The translations under genes and the position numbers were made by a program. This document shows, in pieces, positions 57,517-64,000 of a DNA stretch of 64,000 nt (its first letter is position 1; each line of letters opens with the position of its first letter). Source of the stretch: Trichuris trichiura (lineage: Eukaryota > Nematoda > Enoplea > Trichinellida > Trichuridae); NCBI GenBank assembly GCA_037903355.1, contig JBAJFE010000042.1, forward strand, positions 2,864,001 to 2,928,000, given 5' to 3'. A model generated the notes under the pieces. The model was given only the letters and a program-made list of their open reading frames with translations. It was not told the origin of the DNA and searched no databases.

Positions 57517-57957
57517 ATGAGTACGGCTGACTCAAAGGCCAAGATTCAAGTCGTAAGTCACATATTAGACAAATTTAGGCATGTGTTTGTTCGATAGGAA
57601 CTGCTTGCTTTGAGGTGCAGTCAGCAGGCGCTGTTGAGGAAACTTGCCGCACATTTTTGATCGAAGGGGAAAATCACACAATTGGCGTTGTTTTGCGGCA
57701 CTTGATTTCCCAATAGTGAGCAAGCCTGTAAAACTATCTATTTGATCTGCGAACGAATTTCTTTAAGCCCTGGAGTTCGAATGTGTAGCTACAGTGTGCC
57801 GCATCCAATGGAGGACCGCATCTTATTGCATATCGAAACTTGCACTGTCCCTGCAGTAGACGTTCTAAGGCGTGCGTTGAAAGAAGCCGGCACAATGTAT
57901 GGCAGCCTTGCAACGAAGTTCACGGTAAGAGAAAAATTGTTTCTAAAAATTTTATGA
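57517..57957 (+). CDS. POLR1D: DNA-directed RNA polymerases I and III subunit RPAC2
   Basis: Exons 57517-57552, 57615-57715 and 57768-57957 give about 108 aa (human 133). This is the small alpha-like subunit (AC19) of Pol I and Pol III that pairs with AC40 to start core assembly in the nucleus. After a short N-terminus (MSTADSKAKIQV) comes VQSAGAVEETCRTFLIEGEN, then HTIGVVLRHLI, the alpha-dimerisation helix; then PGVRMCSYSVPHPMEDRILL and HIET, the strand and helix region shared by RPB11/AC19. Donors GTAAGT (57553) and GTGAGC (57716) and acceptors TTTGAG and CTTTAAG fit in phase. Exon 3 may continue to the TGA at 57957 or be spliced at GTAAGA (57925) to an unseen exon; the usual C-terminal tail is not found. 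Confidence 0.88.
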
Positions 57958-59333
57958 AGAACATCCGCAATCTTTTTTTTGTGTTCGGGCGTGTCTACTT
58001 TGCTAGCTGAGTCTGCTAAGAGCGGGATTAAAATTTAAGGTTGCATATCATTTTCAAAAAGTACTGGAAACTTTGTTTTATTATAAACACGTAACGCTGC
58101 CGATGATGTAATATGGTTCTAAAAGTTCTTTCTTTTAAAGTAGAATTTTTCAACAGGATACATCGGTTTCTTCGTGCTCGAAGTACTTTAGCTGCCGTAA
58201 TTGTGATTCAGTAAGTCAGAAGTTGCACGGGAAAATGTTGTGTTAATGAATGAGTAAGCCACTTTTCAGTATTAATGTACATGAATGGATATGCGAGCCA
58301 GAGTGCTAAAATGAATACGTGTCATATGCAACTTCTGAGTGATTATTACAGGGAGTGCACGCTTGTTGAATTCTGTCATATCCATCCTATCTGAAAGGGT
58401 GTTAAAACCTCAAATATGTCTGTTGCTTTTCCTTTATTCTAGTATTGCTCAAGGTACCAAACAGCCGTCCTTCGAGAAGAATAATCCTGCAAGCGTTTTT
58501 CAATGCTCATCTTGTTGAAGGCCTCCGTGTGTGCTGCCCATCTTCCGGATCCATTCTCTTGTAAAAGATATAACAGATTTAACACTGTTCGTCTTCCGGT
58601 TATAAGAGGCTTCCTTGGAACCTTCCTAGCTCAAATACTGGTGACGACAGAAATCATCACTTCTGAAAGCTTCGACCTTGTCTTGATTACGGGTGGGCTG
58701 TTGCCTGAAAACGAAACAAAAACTTTATTTTCAATGGTATCAGAATTATTTTTCAACTTATCTGCCATCAAACTCTTAACGCTACTGAAGACGGTTTCCC
58801 TCTGCGCAGCCTTTTTTTTACAATTCAGTGAGTCCCATCCGACACCATTTTGAAACAGCGTGTTTCGCCTTTCCTGTAAATTCAAAGCGGATGCCTACTG
58901 CACTTCAGTACAGTTCTTCGCTTCCGAAGTTCGAAACGGAGAGCGAACACCTCCTTTTGGGTCCCTGCGGCTATGATCTTACTTAAATGTAGGCGGAAAT
59001 ATAAGCCTTACGTTTAGGCTTACGTAATTGGGGAATCGGATGGCCGCAACAACACGGTAAGAAGGTTGTGAGTAAAGCCTCCGTTTTACATAAAACGTTA
59101 TCTCGCTTTGACAACAATGTTTGTCACGCTGAATCCTAAGCAACAGCAACGTCGCCAAAGCAGGCGTCTCAGGATGGCCCATGTCGAGAAGCGACAAAAG
59201 TCGAAATAACAGCGGGAGCATTGTTTGACGAATTGAACCAGAGCAGGCTTCCGAATGGTCATAATTGATTTTTGTACAGGTTTGTGCGATGTATAAGTGA
59301 AGACTTTGGAAAGCAGGATTGGCAATGTTGAGA
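57958..59333. other. No confident gene
   Basis: Frames at 58503-58853 (+), 58631-58885 (-) and 58979-59368 (-) are open but unrecognised. A late POLR1D exon could lie at 58157 (after CAACAG), but its peptide does not resemble the family. Confidence 0.4.
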
Positions 59334-59560
59334 AATTGCCGTATATTACGGCCTATAAGAACACCCATCTACCTAAGTAATGGGTGGTAATAATTGGCCC
59401 AGTTGTTACTTCCTAGGTTCGCATTCGGCTTATTAGTCCTATGAGCTGAACAGCAATTCTTCTACCTCAATTAGACTCACTAAATGATTAACTGGGCCAA
59501 CCATTACTACCCATTACTTAGGTAGAGGGGTGTTCTTATAGGTCGTAATATACGGTAATT
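59334..59560. mobile_element. Foldback / MITE-like inverted repeat, 227 bp
   Basis: Arms of about 71 bp (59334-59404 and 59490-59560) are reverse complements with few mismatches, around an 85-bp centre. Outer ends are AATTRCCGTATATTAC. It would fold into a long hairpin. No coding capacity and no clear target duplication beyond AATT. Confidence 0.8.
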
Positions 59561-60279
59561 GGTTTAGGTAGCTGAGTTGAAACTTTACTGAGGGCTAACT
59601 ATGGCGGAGAAATAAACATTCCTAAGATTACTTGCTGCCTTCGGAGGCACTACGGCGTAAAAAAAGCATTTCTTTCAAATGTCACTGCTGACGTCACTAC
59701 GTTGTTGTTTAGTACAGTCGTTTTGTGTTGCTAGCGCTTTAGTCTACCTGGTTTTCCTTGTTTACTCCTGTGGATTGGTGTATGTTTGCGCGGCTGTAGG
59801 AAGAACGACCCGTTATTACTAACGAAAGGCGTATATCGACCTGGTTAGTTCGATTTTCGTAAACACTAGGGCACGCTTCTGTCACTTTTAAGAACTTAGC
59901 ACAAGAGAGCCTGTGGACTATTAAAGGCAGCTTTCGCCTAATGAGGCTGCTGATTTATCGCGTCAGTGTGATCGCCTACCATCGTTCCAGATAGTTTGCA
60001 GTATTTGCATTTAGAGACCGATTCTTTCGTTATGACGCGTCCCGATTGCTTTGCACGCGTTACATTCTTTCAAATATTCGGTGTGAATGTTTATTTAGTG
60101 CTCGTAAATAAGTACCCCAGGAGTAACGATTCTGCGTTTTTTAGGACGCAGTGGCATTGTTCGAAGAATACTCCGCAGTAAAATTGGAAGAGACATCTGA
60201 ACAGTCTGCAGAAAGCTCTGAATGACGGGCGCTAACTTTATATTCAAATAGGCATTGAAGTTCTGGCTACTTGTACCTC
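59561..60279. other. No gene seen
   Basis: Likely 3' flank of the MIF4G gene. An open minus-strand frame at 60095-60283 has no recognised domain. Confidence 0.4.
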
Positions 60280-61237
60280 TCAACCGATGTTATGCCAGCT
60301 TGCGCAGCTGTCATACTGCGTCTTAAACTTTGCGTAGAAATGACGCACGTCTTCGTCTTGTTCATTATCTTTCCATTTATTTATCATTAATTCAATGGAT
60401 TCCAACAATATGGCACGGTCAAGTGGCTGTTTCGCGTTATCCACGATGGATTGTCGCAGTTGCAAACTGAGCTGATGCATTCGCTGGGGATTTAACCCTT
60501 GAAAAATGTAACCTGCGAAAAGAAAAATTAAGGCTCCGCGGTATCTTTAGCCAGCACTGACCTAACGTGCTCAGAGCATGATGGAAGAGCACAAACTCTG
60601 GTCTAGATGCGGTGCCGTCGATAAGCAGGGAGAGATAGTGAAAAATTGGGTCAATCAGTTCTTCAATCAACGGATTCATTTCGTACTCTTCGCCATTCTC
60701 GCTAGTTACCAACGGAAACCGATACTTGAGTGATTGTATTGTATTCGCTTGTGGCGAGCTGCTAGTCATTGAACTCGCGCTCACATTTGCACTGGCAATT
60801 GGGATATCTTTCCTGCTTCTTTTAGCATTTTCACTGCCAGGCAAAACCGCGTGGTAGTTACTTCTGAAGTAGTCTATCATAAATCTTGCACTATTGGCGA
60901 AAATCGTTCGTGAGATCTTCCTCAGTTCGTGGCCATTCCTGTAGTCATTGACCATTATAGCGTGGAGCAAAGTAGTGAAGCCCGTTCTACGCATAGATAG
61001 AGTGTTGCATAAATGTACCGCTGGAAGTACCACGCAGGTGTCAGTTAGCCATCGTTTGTGGAGACAGTCCACAAACTTTCTTAAGCCCATCTTACGGCTC
61101 ATGGTGTTGAGAGCAGAATGAAACGCTTCGCAGATCCAAGGTTCGCCTGAGTTAGAATTCAAAATAATCAGTCCATTGAGAAGAGCATTCAGCTCTTTTG
61201 CCGCTTCGTCTGCTCCACTCATCACATCCAAGTGCAT
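60280..61237 (-). CDS. MIF4G-domain protein (MIF4GD/CTIF-like), two exons
   Basis: Minus strand: exon 61237-60562, donor GTCAGT, 49-bp intron, acceptor CGCAG, exon 60512-60280; about 302 aa. The C-terminal half matches the MIF4G fold of MIF4GD (SLIP1) and CTIF: LIDPIFHYLSLLI, then across the splice LGYIFQGLNPQRMHQLSLQL, ILLESIELMINKW and RHFYAKF (family: VG..LE..N.QRMDEL...LR, LLLLE.IE.R...W, KYYY). Earlier, LPAVHLCNTLS and RKISRTIFANSARFMIDYFR fit the first helical pairs. MIF4GD helps translate replication-dependent histone mRNA; CTIF acts with the nuclear cap-binding complex. I infer a translation role but cannot choose between them. A stop lies in frame upstream of the ATG, which supports the start. 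Confidence 0.7.
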
Positions 61238-61429
61238 TGAATGGAATTAACATTCGTCGTTGCTTTCTTTATAACCTCTTTTACGCGTATGCTATGAACT
61301 ACGCTCATAGTCGCGACTGGAAACAGTTGTCTTCTAAGTTCATAAGTTGTCGTGAGAGAGTGAGTAAGTTACGCTAACTTGACGCTGTTTTTCTTATGCC
61401 TCCTGACACTTGATGCCTTACGTTTCATT

Positions 61430-62180
61430 TTAAAACCCGCAACCTGTGTCTGCTTTTAATTTCATGACGGCATTGGCATGTTCTGTGGTATTAGTAGTAG
61501 TAGTACTGAGATCTTCGTTCCACTTTATTTGCAAATCAAGTGACTTGCTTGTTAGCAGTTCAAATAACATTACGCCTTTGTCTATAAGTTCATTGTTAAT
61601 GGTTATGAGCCTAATAAACTTTCCATTGCACACTTTACTTACCTTTACACGTCTGTTTAGCATTGCTACAGCCAGTCCAAGTGAACGTATGCCAGTAATT
61701 GCATAACCAAATTGCCTAATGTTAATTCGGCCAGGTCGTATCAGAAGAGTGAGCAGCGGCTGTCTTTCACCAGAGGATGATTAGCTTCTTCCTAACATGC
61801 GAGAACTATTAATATTAAGATTGCGACAGTTATCCGTAGCCTTGTGGTTTTCTAAAGACCAACTATCACTGGGACGCAAAAATAGCTGCATTTCTCAAAC
61901 AATCAGCTTCGCGACATGGCAAGATAGAGTAATTCTCGCAATAAATGTGGATACGATTGTCTTGACAAGACTAGTTGGCAAGGATTTTTTTTTGAGGTTT
62001 AGCGAACACCCGTCAACCCACCGAGAAACAACGTCTGCTCAGGGGCACTTCCCACCAACAGACTCTCAATGGTTCTAATTTATTTTTGCTTACGAAGAGT
62101 ACGACTAACCTCTCAGGCGTCCTTAGTTCCACTTGTAGGCTCAGGTAATCTGCAGGAGTTGTTGGGTAACTTATGGCGAA
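61430..62180 (-). CDS. Unidentified protein, two C-terminal exons
   Basis: Minus strand: exon 62180-62110 (FAISYPTTPADYLSLQVEL, then RTPE), donor GAG|GTTAGT, intron of 394 bp, acceptor ACATTAG, exon 61715-61430 (QFGYAITGIRSLGLAVAMLN, KVCNGKFIRLITINNELIDK, ending DTGCGF). Phases agree (AG|G gives Arg). The peptide looks like ordinary protein, with an alternating hydrophobic pattern and no low complexity, but I do not recognise the family, and the 5' exons are not located. Confidence 0.4.
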
Positions 62181-62689
62181 CTCAGGAAAACAATAAAACA
62201 CGTTTTGACTTATAGGCATACGATGTGATGAGCCAGATACACCAAGAAGCAGTTGTAGTTACTACGTTGACTGTATGATTCTCAGTTGTCCTTTTCGTTC
62301 CATGACTTCACTGAACAGGTGTTCAACAAAGTTATGAATCACAAAGTACGCAACTTCACAAGTTTAATAACTGACATTAAGGATGGCAAGTATGCAAAGT
62401 CGTAGATATTTCGCGAAGAGCTATACTAAGCCTTCCTGGTCTGGCAAATCACTCCCCATCGCTAACGGGATTATTAATAAGTGTTGTTACGGAGCCGGAG
62501 CTTGACTAAGCAATCTTATGTAATCTCTTTGTGTACGCTCATAATCTGCTCACGAATGTTACAAGGCCTACTTTTACCACACGGAACTTTCGGAATTAGC
62601 ACGCTCTGTCATCAGTGCCGAAATGATTGACAACATCCTCTTTAATAGGGAAAAGACATTAATCTGCTGTTGTTGTGCATAACTAATTT
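62181..62689. other. No gene seen
   Basis: May contain upstream exons of the preceding minus-strand gene, but none can be identified. Confidence 0.35.
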
Positions 62690-62815
62690 TGCCTTGTTAG
62701 GTTAATCCGGGCATCGTTGACCTTTGTTACTTTGTCTCTGTTTATCATTACGTTGTATCTGACGTAAAAAGCCTCCTTAATTTTCCGTCTGTTTACTGAT
62801 CGAGGCTGGTGTCCT
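62690..62815 (-). pseudogene. Penelope-like endonuclease C-terminal relic
   Basis: The minus-strand peptide RRKIKEAFYVRYNVMINRDK followed by VTKVNDARI resembles the end of the endonuclease frame at 4532-5095 (RCIKEALYIQSNSTINRNNG, LAVSEVWAALI). Only this tail remains. Confidence 0.45.
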
Positions 62816-62827
62816 GTGAGAAATGCA

Positions 62828-62890
62828 AATACAGTTGAACCTCCGTCAGTTGTCCACCAAAGGGACTGCAGAAAACTGATCAGTATAGGG
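62828..62890. mobile_element. Fragment of a pogo/Tigger MITE end
   Basis: CAGTTGAACCTCCGTCAGTT followed by GTCCACCAAAGGGAC resembles the 3' terminal repeat of the MITE at 36395-37074 read in reverse. The other end is absent. Confidence 0.4.
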
Positions 62891-63296
62891 AGATTGTAAG
62901 TACAGGCGGCCCTCGTTATCTGCAGGGTTCTATACAACGCGGTTCGTCTGGCGTGGAATAGTGACGTCATCTTTTCACAAAAACGTGCGCACCGCTAGCT
63001 AGCATTATAGTTGCAGTAATGTCGTTGCCTGCCTGAGCAGCAGCGTGATCGTCTGCCTGGGCGGGAAAGACTTTTTCTGCCTACAACGCTCCTTAACCGT
63101 GCGCAATGCTAATGAGACCCTGTCATTTTTCTGATTGTTCGTTATTGCTTCGTGCGCGTTGTCAAGCCTATTCGCCGTGCGCAAACATCAGTTTCCCTGC
63201 AGCGTGGTAGGTCTAAACTTTCGCGTCGTTTAACTGTGTCGTATAGAAGGATGGCTGACAGAAGGCAAGTAAGTGAACAGGGCGGTTCCTCTAGGG

Positions 63297-64000
63297 CAAT
63301 GTTTCAAGCGAAAGGCTGTTTGGGCTCCCTGAGAACATTCCCGAGCGTCCGCGCCCCCTATTCTGATTAGCCAACTTCGAGCGCACTGATTGGCCAATTT
63401 CAACGCACTGATTGGCTGAAAGGGTTGCAATGCTAGAAGGTGAACTACAGCTGTACAGGTTTATTTCTGCAAACTGTTTTTCGAAAAGTCATCGAGAGCT
63501 GCTTGACTCGCCCAGAGGCAATGGAACTAGCTTGTGGATGTTGGTTCGATCGAGGTAACTCGCAGACACAGATCGCCGCGGCTGACTACTTGCAGCCGAC
63601 TGCGTTTCTTCGTCACTAGATCCGTAACGATACTAAACGCGTGCTCAACTAGGCTTGATGAGGGAAGACAAATCAGTAACTTTTTTACCAAGCCCCATAC
63701 GCCAAGGTACAACTCCTGGACTTCTTTCTGCAGCCAGAACTGCTGACAACCCTGTAACAATCTGGCCTTCAACTTCACGTTCGACTGCAACTCCAGCAGC
63801 TCTTCTTGCAAAGACATCTCTTGCGAAACTGGAGCGAGCGTAGGAGAAAAGCAACGGTACAGACAAAGTGTTTCCAGAAAATGCGTGAGCACCACACGCA
63901 ATTCCCTGTCGTAAACGCGTATGCTTGCATTGTAGCTGCGTGGACAATAGACGCGAAGAAAGAAAGCAAGAAAAAGGGAGTTAATTTTTTACAGAGCTAG
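63297..64000 (-). mobile_element. hAT-2 element, running off the window
   Basis: Starts CAATGTTTCAAGC (mutated CAGTGTTTCTCAAGC), preceded by CTCTAGGG (central TA). It matches hAT-2 in reverse to the window end. The minus-strand frame 63527-63901 is less damaged than other copies: MSLQEELLELQSNVKLKARL continues without a break into SSSLVEHAFSIVTDLVTKKR and GDLCLRVTSIEP, the dimerisation domain. The rest of the element lies outside. Confidence 0.85.

Noticed and set aside
58157..58250. Fourth exon of the RPAC2 gene
   Set aside because: An acceptor (CAACAG) and a phase-0 frame exist, but the peptide is Cys/Ser-rich and unlike the family C-terminus; the gene can also end at 57957.
60280..61237. 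Minus-strand gene as a THADA/Trm732 (DUF2428) homologue
   Set aside because: MRRTGFTTLLHAIMVND superficially recalls the RRSAG segment of THADA, but the spliced C-terminus (LGYIFQGLNPQRMHQL ... RHFYAKF) lines up much better with MIF4GD/CTIF, and the protein is far too short for THADA.
62110..62180. Exon as part of the UFM1-conjugating enzyme UFC1
   Set aside because: ISYPTTPADYL resembles ITYPTTAPEI of UFC1, but the sequence before and after, including the next exon, does not continue the match.

Overview
Eukaryotic genomic DNA, most likely a nematode of the Trichuris/Trichinella side (Dorylaimia). The main sign is the 5S rRNA gene at 33.2 kb: its core (CATCCCGTC-GATCT, GAAGTTAAGCAACGTT, GGAGAC) looks more nematode-like than arthropod- or vertebrate-like. 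Other signs are short introns (54 and 87 bp) beside long ones, a possible polycistron, and a repeat mix of CsRn1-type and other Ty3/Gypsy elements, Penelope-like elements and ZBED5-like hAT elements. The assignment is an inference; species is not claimed.

The left 52 kb is almost all repeats and relics. 1-7.6 kb: sparse DNA, a 5S-like sequence, a tight palindrome made of two Penelope-like 3' ends, a dead Gypsy pol fragment and a tRNA-Phe gene. 7.6-23.5 kb: a segment of about 4.67 kb (tRNA-Gln plus two small RNA hairpins) present twice. The second copy was later split by a 4.7 kb Ty3/Gypsy element (13461-18144) and a 1.05 kb hAT element (22357-23409). 23.5-27.8 kb: two abutting hAT elements. 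28.8 kb: a third, diverged hairpin of the same kind. 29.5-30.4 kb: an AT-hook/SUMO-interacting-motif reading frame with a permuted duplication. 32.8-33.3 kb: tRNA-Met and 5S rRNA genes. 33.7-36.3 kb: a nearly complete but mutated GTF2IRD2-like hAT element. 36.4-37.5 kb: a pogo/Tigger MITE and a hAT end. 38-40 kb: repeat pieces and a solo LTR. 41-45 kb: a young CsRn1-type LTR element nested in a hAT MITE. 45.3-49.8 kb: hAT relics and MITEs.

The right 11 kb (52.7-62.2 kb) is the gene-bearing part. A six-exon mitochondrial poly(A) polymerase gene (MTPAP/PAPD1 family, about 556 aa) is followed after 151 bp, same strand, by a three-exon gene for the small shared subunit of RNA polymerases I and III (POLR1D/RPAC2, about 108 aa). 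A 3' splice site lies 13 bp before the second ATG, so the pair may be an SL trans-spliced operon. On the opposite strand are a two-exon MIF4G-domain gene (MIF4GD/CTIF-like) and a further unidentified two-exon gene. The window ends inside another hAT relic.

The least explained element is the family of stem-loops (9.87, 9.96, 20.08, 20.17 and 28.87 kb): conserved loop and upper stem, pair-preserving changes in the lower stem, a TATA-like motif just upstream and a consensus 5' splice site just downstream of the cluster.
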